Below are positions 36,845-47,362 of a stretch of 64,000 nt of DNA, piece by piece. The translations under genes and the position numbers were made by a program. Within the stretch, counting starts at the first letter, position 1. Every line of letters begins with the position of its first letter. Source of the stretch: Pseudomonas fluorescens HK44 (GTDB lineage: Bacteria; Pseudomonadota; Gammaproteobacteria; Pseudomonadales; Pseudomonadaceae); contig NZ_AFOY02000015.1 of assembly GCF_000217955.3 (NCBI RefSeq), positions 186,001 to 250,000 of the forward strand, read 5' to 3'. The notes under the pieces are model-generated. The model was not told the DNA's origin and searched no databases. It was given only the letters and a program-made list of their open reading frames with translations.

Positions 36845-38668
36845 ATGACCGACCCGTTTGATCCAAGCGCCTTTCTTTCGACCGTCAGTGGGCGCCCCGG
36901 TGTGTATCGCATGTTCGACAGCGATGCGCGCCTACTGTACGTGGGCAAAGCCAAGAACCTGAAGAAACGTCTGGCGAGTTATTTCCGCAAGACCGGCCTG
37001 GCACCCAAAACGGCTGCATTGGTTGGCCGAATCGCTCAAATTGAAACCACCATCACCGCCAACGAAACCGAAGCGCTGCTGCTTGAGCAGACGCTGATCA
37101 AGGAATGGCGGCCGCCCTACAATATCCTCCTGCGAGACGACAAGTCCTATCCGTACGTGTTTCTTTCGGATGGCGATTTTCCACGCCTGAGCATCCATCG
37201 CGGTGCGAAAAAGCTGAAGGGCAAGTACTTCGGTCCTTACCCGAGTGCCGGGGCGATTCGTGAAAGCCTGAGCCTGCTGCAAAAGACTTTTTTTGTTCGT
37301 CAGTGCGAAGACAGCTACTACAAGAACCGCACGCGACCTTGCTTGCAGTACCAGATCAAACGGTGCAAGGCACCCTGCGTCGGCCTGGTTGAAGCGCAGG
37401 TGTACGCCGAGGATGTGCGTCACTCGGTGATGTTCCTCGAAGGTCGCAGCAATGCGCTGACAGACGAGTTGTCAGCAGGCATGGAGCAGGCGGCGAGCAC
37501 CCTCGATTTCGAGCGGGCGGCCGAGCTACGGGATCAGATTTCCCTGCTGCGTCGGGTGCAGGATCAACAGAGCATGGAAGGCGGAACGGGGGATGTCGAT
37601 GTCATCGCGGCGTTCATCAACCCGGGTGGTGCCTGTGTTCATTTGATCAGTGTGCGCGGCGGACGGGTGCTGGGCAGCAAGAACTTTTTCCCGCAGGTGG
37701 GTATTGAAGAGGATGTTGCCGAGGTGATGGCAGCGTTTCTTGGCCAGTACTTCATCAGCAGTCCCGAACGCGACTTGCCGAGCGAGTTGATCGTCAATGT
37801 GGTCCACGAAGACTTTCCGACCCTGATCGCGGCCATTGAAGAACTACGCGGTCGCGAGTTGACCATCAGCCATCGGGTACGCGGTACGCGAGCACGCTGG
37901 CAGCAACTGGCCGTGACCAATGCCGAGCAGGCGCTCGGGGCGCGTCTGGCTAACCGTCAGCACGTTGCAGCGCGGTTTGAAGCCTTGGCGCAAGTGCTTG
38001 ACCTGGATGAGCCGCCGCAACGGCTGGAATGCTATGACATCAGTCACTCGAGCGGCGAAGCGACGGTGGCGTCTTGCGTGGTGTTTGGCCCGGAAGGGCC
38101 GCTGAAGTCCGACTACCGCCGCTACAATATTGAAGGTGTCACGCCGGGCGATGACTACGCGGCGATGCATCAGGCGCTGACCCGACGCTTCAGCAAGCTG
38201 AAGGACGGCGAGGGCAAGTTGCCGGACATCTTGCTGGTGGACGGTGGCAAGGGGCAGTTGTCCATGGCGCGTGATGTGCTTAACGAGTTGGCCGTGCCTG
38301 ACCTGATTCTTCTGGGCGTGGCCAAGGGTGCAACGCGCAAGGCCGGGTTTGAAACGCTGTATCTCAATGACGCCGCCCATGAGTTCACCTTGCGCGGGGA
38401 TTCTCCGGCGCTGCATTTGATCCAGCAGATCCGCGATGAAGCCCACCGTTTTGCCATTACCGGTCACCGCGCACGACGTGGCAAAACCCGCCGCACTTCA
38501 ACGCTTGAAGGCGTTGCCGGGGTAGGGCCGACGCGGCGGCGTGACCTGTTGAAACATTTTGGTGGATTGCAGGAGCTGTCTCGTGCAAGCATCGAAGAGA
38601 TCGCCAAAGCACCGGGGATCAGTAAAAAGCTCGCTGAGTTGATTTATGCAAACCTGCACAGCGAGTAG
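36845..38668 (+). CDS. uvrC: Excinuclease ABC subunit C
   Basis: UvrC makes both incisions around DNA lesions in nucleotide excision repair. The 607-residue protein has the N-terminal GIY-YIG-type nuclease ([25 protein letters not shown]), a Cys pair region ([29 protein letters not shown]), a UVR motif near residue 205, and the RNase H-like nuclease with YDISHSSGE and [11 protein letters not shown] helix-hairpin-helix pair ([20 protein letters not shown]) ends the protein. It is cotranscribed with gacA and followed 33 bp later by pgsA. Confidence 0.98.
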   Translation: MTDPFDPSAFLSTVSGRPGVYRMFDSDARLLYVGKAKNLKKRLASYFRKTGLAPKTAALVGRIAQIETTITANETEALLLEQTLIKEWRPPYNILLRDDKSYPYVFLSDGDFPRLSIHRGAKKLKGKYFGPYPSAGAIRESLSLLQKTFFVRQCEDSYYKNRTRPCLQYQIKRCKAPCVGLVEAQVYAEDVRHSVMFLEGRSNALTDELSAGMEQAASTLDFERAAELRDQISLLRRVQDQQSMEGGTGDVDVIAAFINPGGACVHLISVRGGRVLGSKNFFPQVGIEEDVAEVMAAFLGQYFISSPERDLPSELIVNVVHEDFPTLIAAIEELRGRELTISHRVRGTRARWQQLAVTNAEQALGARLANRQHVAARFEALAQVLDLDEPPQRLECYDISHSSGEATVASCVVFGPEGPLKSDYRRYNIEGVTPGDDYAAMHQALTRRFSKLKDGEGKLPDILLVDGGKGQLSMARDVLNELAVPDLILLGVAKGATRKAGFETLYLNDAAHEFTLRGDSPALHLIQQIRDEAHRFAITGHRARRGKTRRTSTLEGVAGVGPTRRRDLLKHFGGLQELSRASIEEIAKAPGISKKLAELIYANLHSE

Positions 38669-38701
38669 AATGCCCAACTCACCTCGTAGCCAGTTGTGCC
38701 G

Positions 38702-39400
<699 letters not shown>

Positions 39401-39406
39401 AGCATT

Positions 39407-39441
39407 AAAAAATGGATCTCTGAAAAGAGGTCCATTTTTTT
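39407..39441 (+). terminator. Rho-independent terminator of tRNA-Gly
   Basis: ATGGATCTCT-GAAA-AGAGGTCCAT forms a 10-bp stem with one G-U pair, extended by A-T pairs and followed by TTTTTTT. Confidence 0.88.
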
Positions 39442-39575
39442 CGTCCAAAGAAAAGTCTTTCTTTGGCTTTTGCCGTGCCCGCCCCCCTGAAAACACTCAG
39501 ATCCAGCCCCAATGAGCACATTTTCCAGTACATCAATCCGGTGCTCGACAGATCGGTTTTCTCGTGGCGTGTACG

Positions 39576-39647
39576 ATGGCTCTCACCCCGCGTGTCCATC
39601 GGCAGTTGGAGCGTAATGCTAGGCGCCTGGCCTCGGAAAACGCCTAA
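39576..39647 (+). pseudogene. Integrase remnant with internal deletion (left island end)
   Basis: A 23-codon frame MALT-PRVH-RQLERNARRLASENA-stop joins the first four residues of a P4-type integrase directly to a segment found about 85 residues into the intact family (compare GIDPRDQRRLERNAR in the right-end copy at 60846). The ~70 bases upstream also match the sequence before the right-end integrase (AGTACATCAAT...GACAGATCGGTTTT versus ...TAAATCAGTTTTT). No catalytic part follows. Confidence 0.75.
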
Positions 39648-39770
39648 GAACCGGTTGTTCAACATTGAAAGTGGCACGCAAAGTTGAACATCGTGTTTCT
39701 GGTCGTGGGACTCGATAGTCCGGTCGGACCCAGAATCTCCCGCTTCAATTGGCCGCCGAGTCGGCTGACA

Positions 39771-39951
39771 GCGAGGGCGCTCAGGTTGAGATGTAGAGGG
39801 GGGCGCCTTACCTTCGCTGTTCATGGCCCGTTAAGCTGTTGGGGCAGGTCGGTGATCAGTCGTTGGGCAGGTGCAGTTGCACTTCCATGGCGTCATGAGG
39901 GAGTCGGACGACCTCGATCACGTCGCATCTGACGAACTGGGTTGCACGGGT
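39771..39951 (-). pseudogene. Remnant of the ParE-like toxin-antitoxin locus, with internal deletion
   Basis: Bases 39771-39925 match 63139-63290 closely, including the last ~20 codons of the ParE-like toxin frame (DAMEVQLHLP). Bases 39927-39951 then match 63961-63985, which lies beyond the antitoxin. About 670 bp, holding most of the toxin and all of the antitoxin, is missing in this copy. The remaining bases up to 40167 show no gene I recognise. Confidence 0.75.
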
Positions 39952-40167
39952 TCATCCGCCGCGCCAAACAGCGCGTGCTGGTGCCTGATCTGCATGTGCA
40001 AATGCCTAAAAGGGGTTCTAGCCCCTGGGACGTCGGGCTAGTTGATCCGCGTGTGGAATGCGCCCTCACAAGAGTTGTGTCATGCGCTGACCCCTACGAT
40101 GACCTCGCTTATCGACTGGGCCGAACTGCGTCGCGTGCACGATGCAAAGCGGGTCGGAACCAAGGCC

Positions 40168-41637
40168 TTATAGTGCCTTTGAGGCAACATGCGCCCCTGC
40201 GTCGTCTCGCTGCCAACCGCCGCCCAATGCTTTGAACGTGGCCACTGCAGCGCGAGCCGATTCAGTTTGTGCCTGGGCTCTGCCATCAGATGCCGCTAGG
40301 AGATGTTCATCAGCATCCAGCACTTCGATCAAGCTGACCACGCCTTTTTCATAGGCGGAAAACGACGCCGCTCTGGCTTTCGCATACGCCGACTCGCCTT
40401 GGGCGAGCTGGGTCGATTGTTGCTCGCGGTTGATCCGTGCCGAAACAGCGTTTTCCACATCTTCGCAGGCCCGCAGAACGGACTGGCGGTAAGCGGCCAA
40501 GGCTTCGGCTTCCTGGCCCTTTGCCAAATCAATCTGGGCATTGATGCGGCCAAAATCGAACAGCCTCCAGCGTAATCCCAGTGCCGCCGAAGCCTGACTG
40601 GCGCCGTTGCTGAACAGGTTTGCGCTGGATACCGAGGTAGCACTGCCGAGCAGCGCTCCCACAGACAGTTTGGGGTAGTACTCGGAAATGGCTTCGCCGA
40701 TGCGCGCGCTGGATGCCGCAAGCCGGCGCTCCGCGACGATCAAGTCTGGACGCCGACGCAGCAGGTCGGCCGGAGCGCCCATGTCCGAGAGGCCTGGCAC
40801 ATCAGGGATGGGCGCCGGCTTAGTCAACTGCGCGCTGTAAGTGCCGGGCGCCTTGCCCAACATGACATCCAGCGCATTCATTGACGCGTCAAGGCCGGCT
40901 TGCAGTACCGGAACGTTAGCCTGCGCTTGATTCAGCGCGCCTTGGGTCTGGTTCAACTGCAGTTCAGCTGCCAGTCCTTTTGCATAGAGGTGTTCGATGG
41001 TGGTGAGCAGTTGTTGTCGCGTGTCTACTTGATGCCGGGCAATTTCCAGACGTGCTTGAAGGCCACGGATGCTGATGTAAAGATCGGCTGTCTGCGCGAC
41101 CACTGCCAGGCGTGTGGCAATCGCCCCGGCTTGTGAGGCCTGATAATCGGCGGAGGCCGCCTCTTTGCTGCGGCGTAGCCCGCCAAACACATCCAGCTCC
41201 CAGCCGGCATTCAAGTTCGCCTCATAGGCACTGCCGTAGCGATTATAGGAAGGGTCTGAATTCAGCACTTGGCCCAACGGCGTCTCCAATGACTGACGGG
41301 CTCGGGCCGCCTGACCATTGACGGTAGCCGACGGCAGGAGGGCTGCGTTAGCTGCGCCCAAACCGGCGCGAGCCTGCTCGATCCTTGCGCTTGCCTGGGC
41401 TAAATCGAGGTTCTGTTCAAGTGCTCGATTTATCAGCTGACTGAGTATCGGGTCATTAAATGCGTTCCACCAAGCGGCGAGATCGGCATTTGCGGCGCCC
41501 ACTTGTCGTGCCTTGGACGTTTGCGCCGAGAAATGCTCGGGCAATTCCACACTGGGTTCTGAGTAGTCGGGGCCCACTGCGCAACCTGCAACCATACCCA
41601 AACACAGTAAGACGGCGAAACGAGGAGGAGGGTGCAT
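40168..41637 (-). CDS. RND efflux outer membrane channel, NodT/OprM family
   Basis: This outer-membrane factor forms the TolC-like duct of a tripartite efflux pump. The 489-residue lipoprotein has a signal peptide with lipobox VAGCAVGPDY (Cys at residue ~19), two repeated OEP halves, and the family motifs WWNAFNDPILSQLINRAL, AGWELDVFGGLRRSKEAA and LRWRLFDFGRINAQI. It is transcribed away from the tetR gene, while the adaptor and pump lie downstream of tetR. The three pump parts are thus split by the regulator, with one shared control region of 87 bp. Confidence 0.93.
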   Translation of the reverse strand: MHPPPRFAVLLCLGMVAGCAVGPDYSEPSVELPEHFSAQTSKARQVGAANADLAAWWNAFNDPILSQLINRALEQNLDLAQASARIEQARAGLGAANAALLPSATVNGQAARARQSLETPLGQVLNSDPSYNRYGSAYEANLNAGWELDVFGGLRRSKEAASADYQASQAGAIATRLAVVAQTADLYISIRGLQARLEIARHQVDTRQQLLTTIEHLYAKGLAAELQLNQTQGALNQAQANVPVLQAGLDASMNALDVMLGKAPGTYSAQLTKPAPIPDVPGLSDMGAPADLLRRRPDLIVAERRLAASSARIGEAISEYYPKLSVGALLGSATSVSSANLFSNGASQASAALGLRWRLFDFGRINAQIDLAKGQEAEALAAYRQSVLRACEDVENAVSARINREQQSTQLAQGESAYAKARAASFSAYEKGVVSLIEVLDADEHLLAASDGRAQAQTESARAAVATFKALGGGWQRDDAGAHVASKAL

Positions 41638-41673
41638 GCGGTACCTGCGAAAGGGTCGGTTTGTGACGATATT

Positions 41674-41693
41674 ACAATTTGGTCACAAGTTGT
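41674..41693. promoter_or_regulatory. Candidate TetR operator between the outer membrane channel gene and tetR
   Basis: ACAATTTGGTCACAAGTTGT is an imperfect palindrome: the ACAA/TTGT ends and the inner TTG/CAA are symmetric. It lies in the divergent promoter gap 32 bp before the tetR start. Function inferred from position. Confidence 0.5.
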
Positions 41694-41724
41694 CAACCAC
41701 CTTTGGGATGAGTAAGCTGCTCGC

Positions 41725-42345
41725 ATGAATCAGCCATCAGTTTCTTCGCCCAGCGCCCGTGGCCCAGCCGATCACGACATTCGAGACCAGATTGTTGCGG
41801 CGGCCAACGAACATTTCAGTCAGTACGGTTATGGCAAAACAACGGTTTCTGACCTAGCCAAGGCCATCGGCTTTTCCAAGGCTTACATCTACAAGTTCTT
41901 TGATTCCAAGCAGGCAATTGGTGAAGCCATCTGTACCAACTGCCTGTCGGAAATCGTTGCGGCTGTGGAGCAGGCCATCAATGTAGAGGGCATCTCGCCG
42001 ACTGAACGTTTTCGGCGCCTGGTCAAAACCTTAATCGCTACAGGTGTGAGCCTGTTCTTTAACGACCGTAAACTCTACGACATCGCAGCGTTCGCCGCGT
42101 CGGAGCGCTGGCCCAGCTCACAAGTCTATGACGCTCAGATCAAGAGCTTCGTGTTGCAAATCGTGCGTGCGGGGCGAGAGCTCGGCGAGTTTGAACGCAA
42201 GACACCGCTGGACGAGACGGTAGAGGCGATTCATCTCGCTCTGCGGCCCTTCATCAATCCTCTGCTATTGCAGTACAACCTCGATTTTGTTGAAGAAGCC
42301 CCTTCTCTCATCTCCAATCTTGTTCTGCGCAGCCTGATGCCTTAA
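41725..42345 (+). CDS. TetR/AcrR-family transcriptional regulator
   Basis: A 206-residue repressor likely controlling the neighbouring RND system. The N-terminal HTH is typical (IVAAANEHFSQYGYGKTTVSDLAKAIGFSKAYIYKFFDSKQAIGEAI, residues ~22-68). The C-terminal half is a helical ligand domain. It is divergent from the outer membrane channel gene and 177 bp upstream of the adaptor gene. Palindromes lie on both sides (41674 and 42460), fitting repression of both transcripts until a toxic compound binds. Confidence 0.92.
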   Translation: MNQPSVSSPSARGPADHDIRDQIVAAANEHFSQYGYGKTTVSDLAKAIGFSKAYIYKFFDSKQAIGEAICTNCLSEIVAAVEQAINVEGISPTERFRRLVKTLIATGVSLFFNDRKLYDIAAFAASERWPSSQVYDAQIKSFVLQIVRAGRELGEFERKTPLDETVEAIHLALRPFINPLLLQYNLDFVEEAPSLISNLVLRSLMP

Positions 42346-42459
42346 ACCTCTGCTGACGGATGCGCTGCGCATCCGTATCAGCGTGTGCGCCTGAAAAAAC
42401 CAGATATCAAGCCTCTCTGCTTTGCTCTGATCAAGTGGGCGATGTTCATTCGTCTAGCT

Positions 42460-42485
42460 AGTGACTATTGACAGAAATAGTCACT
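42460..42485. promoter_or_regulatory. Perfect inverted repeat over the efflux adaptor promoter
   Basis: AGTGACTAT (42460-42468) and ATAGTCACT (42477-42485) are perfect 9-bp arms around TGACAGAA. A TTGACA -35 box (42468-42473) lies within it, 50 bp before the adaptor ATG. This is an operator-like layout for the TetR protein upstream. Confidence 0.65.
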
Positions 42486-42522
42486 TGAATAAGCATGGTG
42501 TATCCGCTACCGAGAGGTCTTT

Positions 42523-43644
42523 ATGATCCACCGCCACCGCATGTCACTCATTTTCATTGTCTTGTTGCCGTTTGCCCTAGCGGCCTGCAACGAGGCCACG
42601 CCTGCCGATCCTCGCCTTCAAGTGCCCTTGGTGCGCATCGGCGTGGTTCAACCCTCCGCGCCTGCGGAACGGGTATTCACTGGTATCGTCGCGGCTCGAG
42701 TTCAGAGCGATCTCGGTTTTCGGGTGCCAGGGAAAGTCTTGGAGCGCTTGGTGGACTCCGGGCAGAGTGTCAAACGTGGGCAGCCACTCATGCGCATCGA
42801 TGCCAACGACCTGACGCTGACCGCGCGGGCGCAGCAGGAAGCGGTGCTGGCCGCCATGGCGCGAGCCCGGCAGACCTCTGATGACGAGCTTCGCTATCGT
42901 GATTTGGTGTCCGTCGGTGCGGTATCGGCCTCAGCTTACGCAGGGATCAAAGCGGCGGCCGACTCGGCGAAAGCTCAGCTAAACGCTGCCCAGGCTCAGG
43001 CTGATGTGGCGAAAAACGCGACCGGTTATTCGACGTTGCTGGCGGATGCTGACGGGGTGGTAGTGGATACCTTGGCGGAGCCGGGGCAGGTGGTTGGCGC
43101 AGGGCAGGTGGTGGTACGCGTTGCCCGTTCAGGGCAGCGTGAGGCCGTGATCCAGTTACCCGAGACGCTACGTCCTGCGCTGGGCTCGGTGGCGACGGTT
43201 GAGCTCTACGGGCAGAACCAGCGTGCAGGCAGCGCCCGTTTACGTCAGCTGTCCGACTCTGCGGACCGACAGACCCGAACGTTTGAAGCGCGTTATGTGC
43301 TGGAGGGGGCGCTCTCCAACGCCACCCTGGGTTCGACGATCTCAGTGATTATCGCTGACACGGATGTTGCTGATGCCAAGGAACTACAGGTGCCCATGGG
43401 GGCCCTCTACGACGCGGGTAAAGGCCCGGGTGTCTGGGTGGTTGGGGGAGAACCGGAGCATGTGGTATGGCGCCCGGTCAATGTTCGCAGCTTGAATAAC
43501 GAGGCCAGCGTGCGCGTGACGGGTGATCTCCAGGTGGGTGATCGTGTCGTCGCATTGGGTGCGCACCTATTGAATGAGGGAGAGAAAGTCAGGACTGAAC
43601 TTGCCGGTGCCACGCAAAAAACGGTGGTTGAGGTGAGTCGATGA
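42523..43644 (+). CDS. RND efflux periplasmic adaptor subunit
   Basis: The membrane fusion protein links the pump to the outer channel. The 373-residue lipoprotein has a lipobox (FALAACNEAT, Cys at ~25), a barrel-sandwich hybrid domain (FRVPGKVLERLVDSGQSVKRGQPLMRID), a short alpha-hairpin (residues ~105-165) and beta-barrel and membrane-proximal domains. The relatively short hairpin is like adaptors of the MexJ/YegM-type group. Its stop overlaps the pump start by 4 bp (ATGA). Confidence 0.93.
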   Translation: MIHRHRMSLIFIVLLPFALAACNEATPADPRLQVPLVRIGVVQPSAPAERVFTGIVAARVQSDLGFRVPGKVLERLVDSGQSVKRGQPLMRIDANDLTLTARAQQEAVLAAMARARQTSDDELRYRDLVSVGAVSASAYAGIKAAADSAKAQLNAAQAQADVAKNATGYSTLLADADGVVVDTLAEPGQVVGAGQVVVRVARSGQREAVIQLPETLRPALGSVATVELYGQNQRAGSARLRQLSDSADRQTRTFEARYVLEGALSNATLGSTISVIIADTDVADAKELQVPMGALYDAGKGPGVWVVGGEPEHVVWRPVNVRSLNNEASVRVTGDLQVGDRVVALGAHLLNEGEKVRTELAGATQKTVVEVSR

Positions 43645-46600
43645 GCGGCTTCAATCTTTCGGCGCTGGCCGTACGCGAGCGCTCAATCACCCTGTTTTTG
43701 ATCCTGCTGATTTCTGTGGGTGGGTTGTACGCCTTCTTCAAACTGGGGCGTGCGGAAGACCCCGCATTCACCATTAAACAAATGACGGTGGTCACTACCT
43801 GGCCTGGGGCGACGGCCCAGGAGATGCAAGACCAGGTGGTAGAAAAGCTGGAAAAACGCATGCAGGAACTGCGTTGGTACGATAGGACCGAAACCTTTAC
43901 CCGGCCCGGCTTGGCATTCACCACGGTTTATCTGCTCGATAGCACGCCACCCTCAGCCGTCCAGGAGGAGTTTTACCAGGCGCGCAAGAAAGTCCTGGAT
44001 GAGCAGAAGGGGTTGCCGCCTGGGGTGATCGGCCCGATGGTCAATGATGAGTATTCCGATGTCACCTTCGCGCTCTATGCGCTCAAGGCCAAGGGCGAGC
44101 CGCAGCGTTTGGTGGTGCGCGAAGCCGAGAGCTTGCGCCAGCGTTTGCTGCATGTAGCGGGTGTGAAGAAGGTCAACATCATCGGTGAACAGGCCGAGCG
44201 CATTTTTGTCGAGCTGTCCTACGAGCGTCTGGCAACACTGGGCATTTCTGCACGAGACATCTTCAGTGCGTTGAACACGCAGAACATGATAACGCCGGCC
44301 GGTTCGGTAGAAGCGAAGGGGCCCCAGGTTTTCATCCGCCTGGATGGCGCGTTTGATGACCTGCAGAAGATTCGCAATACCCCGCTGACAGTGCAGGGCA
44401 GAACCCTCAAGTTGTCCGATGTGGCTGAGGTCAAGCGCGGTTATGAGGACCCCGCGACATTCCTGGTACGCAACAACGGCGAGCCCGCATTGTTGCTCGG
44501 CGTGGTCATGCGCGATGGCTGGAACGGCCTGGATTTGGGGAAGTCGCTGGACGCTGAGGCAACAGCGATCAATGAGCAGATGCCTTTGGGCATGAGCCTG
44601 ACCAAGGTCACGGATCAGGCGGTGAATATTGGCGCCTCCGTCAACGAGTTCATGGTGAAGTTTTTTGCTGCCTTGGGCGTGGTGCTGCTGGTGTGTTTTC
44701 TCAGCATGGGCTGGCGTGTCGGCGTTGTGGTTGCCGCGGCGGTGCCGCTGACCCTGGCGGCCGTGTTCATTGTCATGGCGGCCACGGGCAAAGACTTCGA
44801 TCGAATTACCCTGGGCTCGTTGATTCTGGCGCTGGGACTGCTGGTGGACGATGCAATCATTGCCATTGAAATGATGGTGGTGAAGATGGAGGAGGGCTAC
44901 GACCGAATCAAGGCCTCCGCTTATGCCTGGAGCCACACGGCCGCGCCGATGTTGTCGGGGACGTTGGTGACGGCGATCGGCTTTATGCCCAACGGATTTG
45001 CCAAGTCGACCGCTGGTGAGTACACCGCGAACATGTTCTGGATCGTTGGCATTGCGCTGATTACTTCCTGGGTAGTGGCCGTGGTGTTTACCCCTTACCT
45101 GGGCGTCAAACTGCTGCCGCAGATCAAGGTGCCTGAAGGCGGGCATACGGCGATTTACGGTGCACCGAACTACCAGCGTTTCAGGCGCCTGCTGGGCAGT
45201 GTGATCCGCCGCAAAGGCCTGGTAGCGACATCCGTCGTGGGCTTGTTTGTTGTTGCGATTCTGGGCATGGGCGTGGTCAAGAAGCAGTTCTTTCCAACGT
45301 CCGACCGACCTGAGGTGCTGGTTGAGGTGCAGATGCCTTACGGCACCTCTATCGAACAGACTGATGTGGCGGCGGCCAAGGTCGAGGCGTGGTTGGCTCA
45401 GCAGCCGGAAGCCAAGATCCTCACCGCTTACATTGGCCAGGGCGCGCCGCGCTTCTATTTGGCGATGGCCCCTGAGCTACCCGATCCATCCTTCGCAAAA
45501 ATCGTCGTCCTGACCGCGAGTCAGCAAGAGCGCGAGGCGCTCAAGCTCCGCCTCAGGCAAGCCGCAGCCGATGGTTTGGCGCCTGAAGCCCGGGTGCGGG
45601 TGACGCAGTTGGTATTTGGTCCTTACTCACCGTATCCGGTGGCCTTTCGGGTGATGGGCGCCGACCCCGCAGTGTTGCGGGATATCGCCGCGCAGGTGCG
45701 TGAGGTCATGACCGCCAGCCCCATGATGAGGACCGTCAACACCGACTTGGGCGAGCGCGCGCCGGCACTTCATCTCACGCTGGATCAGGATCGTCTGCAA
45801 GCATTCGGCTTGACCTCGACCGATGTCGCGCAACAGCTGCAATTTCTGCTCACGGGGGTGCCTGTCACCGAGGTGCGTGAGGACATTCGTTCGGTTCAGG
45901 TGGTCGCTCGCTCCGCTGGGGAGACGCGTCTGGATCCATCGAAAATTGCCGCCTTCACGCTGACCGGCGCCCAAGGCCAGCGCGTGTCGCTGTCCCAGGT
46001 AGGGGCGGTGGATGTGCGCATGGAGGAGCCCATTCTGCGGCGTCGTGATCGGACGCCGACCATTACCGTGCGCGGTGACGTGGCTGAAGGTCTTCAGCCT
46101 CCCGATGTCTCCAACGCCTTGATAACGCAGTTGCAGCCCATCATCGAAAAACTGCCGGCGGGCTACCGCATTGAGTTTGCCGGCTCGATCGAGGAGTCGG
46201 GTAAAGCGAACAAGGCATTGCTGCCGTTGTTCCCGATCATGATTGCGCTGATGTTGCTGACCATCATCATTCAGGTGCGCTCGATGTCGGCAATGATGAT
46301 GGTGTTCGCCACCGCGCCTTTGGGCCTGATTGGTGTGGTGCCAATTCTGCTGCTGTTCCAGCAGCCGTTCGGGATCAACGCCTTGGTGGGACTGATTGCA
46401 TTGTCAGGGATTCTGATGCGCAACACGCTGATCCTCATCGGCCAGATTCACTCCAATGAGCAAGCCGGCCTGTCGCCTTACAACGCCGTGGTCGAAGCCA
46501 CTGTGCAGCGCGCGAGGCCCGTGATTCTCACGGCGTTGGCGGCGATGTTGGCGTTCATTCCGCTGACCCATTCGGTGTTCTGGGGAACGTTGGCCTACAC

Positions 46601-46727
46601 ACTGATTGGCGGTACGTTTGCCGGCACCGTGCTGACCTTGGTGTTCCTGCCAGCGATGTACGCCCTCTGGTTCAAGATCAAGTCTGAAGCCTCACAGGAA
46701 TTCTCGACGCATGTACGTCCTGTCTGA
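43641..46727 (+). CDS. RND efflux pump permease (HAE1-type)
   Basis: This proton-driven inner-membrane exporter of hydrophobic compounds has 1028 residues, twelve transmembrane helices and two large periplasmic loops. The proton-relay motif in TM4 is GLLVDDAIIAIEMM (tandem Asp near residue 405), and GRAEDPAFTIKQM near the start is characteristic of the YegN/AcrB-like branch found with two-gene adaptor-pump operons. Substrates cannot be predicted. It is translationally coupled to the adaptor and ends ~160 bp from the convergent HxlR gene. Confidence 0.95.
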   Translation: MSGFNLSALAVRERSITLFLILLISVGGLYAFFKLGRAEDPAFTIKQMTVVTTWPGATAQEMQDQVVEKLEKRMQELRWYDRTETFTRPGLAFTTVYLLDSTPPSAVQEEFYQARKKVLDEQKGLPPGVIGPMVNDEYSDVTFALYALKAKGEPQRLVVREAESLRQRLLHVAGVKKVNIIGEQAERIFVELSYERLATLGISARDIFSALNTQNMITPAGSVEAKGPQVFIRLDGAFDDLQKIRNTPLTVQGRTLKLSDVAEVKRGYEDPATFLVRNNGEPALLLGVVMRDGWNGLDLGKSLDAEATAINEQMPLGMSLTKVTDQAVNIGASVNEFMVKFFAALGVVLLVCFLSMGWRVGVVVAAAVPLTLAAVFIVMAATGKDFDRITLGSLILALGLLVDDAIIAIEMMVVKMEEGYDRIKASAYAWSHTAAPMLSGTLVTAIGFMPNGFAKSTAGEYTANMFWIVGIALITSWVVAVVFTPYLGVKLLPQIKVPEGGHTAIYGAPNYQRFRRLLGSVIRRKGLVATSVVGLFVVAILGMGVVKKQFFPTSDRPEVLVEVQMPYGTSIEQTDVAAAKVEAWLAQQPEAKILTAYIGQGAPRFYLAMAPELPDPSFAKIVVLTASQQEREALKLRLRQAAADGLAPEARVRVTQLVFGPYSPYPVAFRVMGADPAVLRDIAAQVREVMTASPMMRTVNTDLGERAPALHLTLDQDRLQAFGLTSTDVAQQLQFLLTGVPVTEVREDIRSVQVVARSAGETRLDPSKIAAFTLTGAQGQRVSLSQVGAVDVRMEEPILRRRDRTPTITVRGDVAEGLQPPDVSNALITQLQPIIEKLPAGYRIEFAGSIEESGKANKALLPLFPIMIALMLLTIIIQVRSMSAMMMVFATAPLGLIGVVPILLLFQQPFGINALVGLIALSGILMRNTLILIGQIHSNEQAGLSPYNAVVEATVQRARPVILTALAAMLAFIPLTHSVFWGTLAYTLIGGTFAGTVLTLVFLPAMYALWFKIKSEASQEFSTHVRPV

Positions 46728-46796
46728 TTGAGCGGGCAAACGTTCGCTTGGGCGAGCGTTACGCCCTCTCAAGGCTGGCCGAAGACAATACGAAAT

Positions 46797-46821
46797 CATG
46801 GCCCTGATAAACGGGGCCATG
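46797..46821. terminator. Hairpin between RND pump and HxlR genes
   Basis: CATGGCCC and GGGCCATG are perfect 8-bp arms around a 9-base loop in the convergent gap. There is no T-run on either side, so termination is only inferred from position. Confidence 0.4.
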
Positions 46822-46885
46822 ACGAAGAGAGCATCCCGGCACATCACCTCGGCTGCAATGAATCGCTCAGGTTTAAACCACCCCA

Positions 46886-47266
46886 TCACCTTTGCGGGGC
46901 TTTTCGGCCTCGTGGATTTGGTTTCACGGGGACGCTTTCCCCGTACTCGCTCCACCAGGTGGCGAGTGCCTCCATCGTCGGTCCGAGTGCACGCGCCTTG
47001 GCTGTCATCTCATATTCGACGCGCGGTGGTACTTCCGCGAAGACTGTTCGCGAGATCAGGCCATCGTTTTCAAGCTCTCGGAGTTGCGCCGTCAGCATGT
47101 GTTGCGTGATGCCGCTAATCGCCTTGCGCAGTTCTCCGAAACGATAGATTCGCTGGTTCAACAACCACATGATTTCCAGTTTCCACTTGCCTGAGAGCAG
47201 CGCAAATGCGCGGCGCATTTCCTCGTGCATGTTGATCTGAGCGTCATAATTAGTCTGGTTTTCCAT
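46886..47266 (-). CDS. HxlR-family transcriptional regulator
   Basis: A winged-helix regulator of the HxlR group, often controlling redox or electrophile-responsive genes. The core WKLEIMWLLNQRIYRFGELRKAISGITQHMLTAQLRELENDGLISRTVFAEVPPRVEYEMTAKARAL matches the domain from first helix to wing. From the ATG at 47266 (MENQTNYDAQINMHEEM) it is 126 residues. In-frame ATGs at 47305 and 47317 are possible and the ribosome site does not decide. It is divergent from the DoxX gene, its likely target. Confidence 0.88.
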   Translation of the reverse strand: MENQTNYDAQINMHEEMRRAFALLSGKWKLEIMWLLNQRIYRFGELRKAISGITQHMLTAQLRELENDGLISRTVFAEVPPRVEYEMTAKARALGPTMEALATWWSEYGESVPVKPNPRGRKAPQR

Positions 47267-47362
47267 ACTAAGCACCACTTTTTCATCCTGCTTGTGGGTT
47301 TTCATGTTAGGCGACATCTTTGACCTGAGTCGACGCAAAAATTGCCTGCTTAGGAAAACCTC

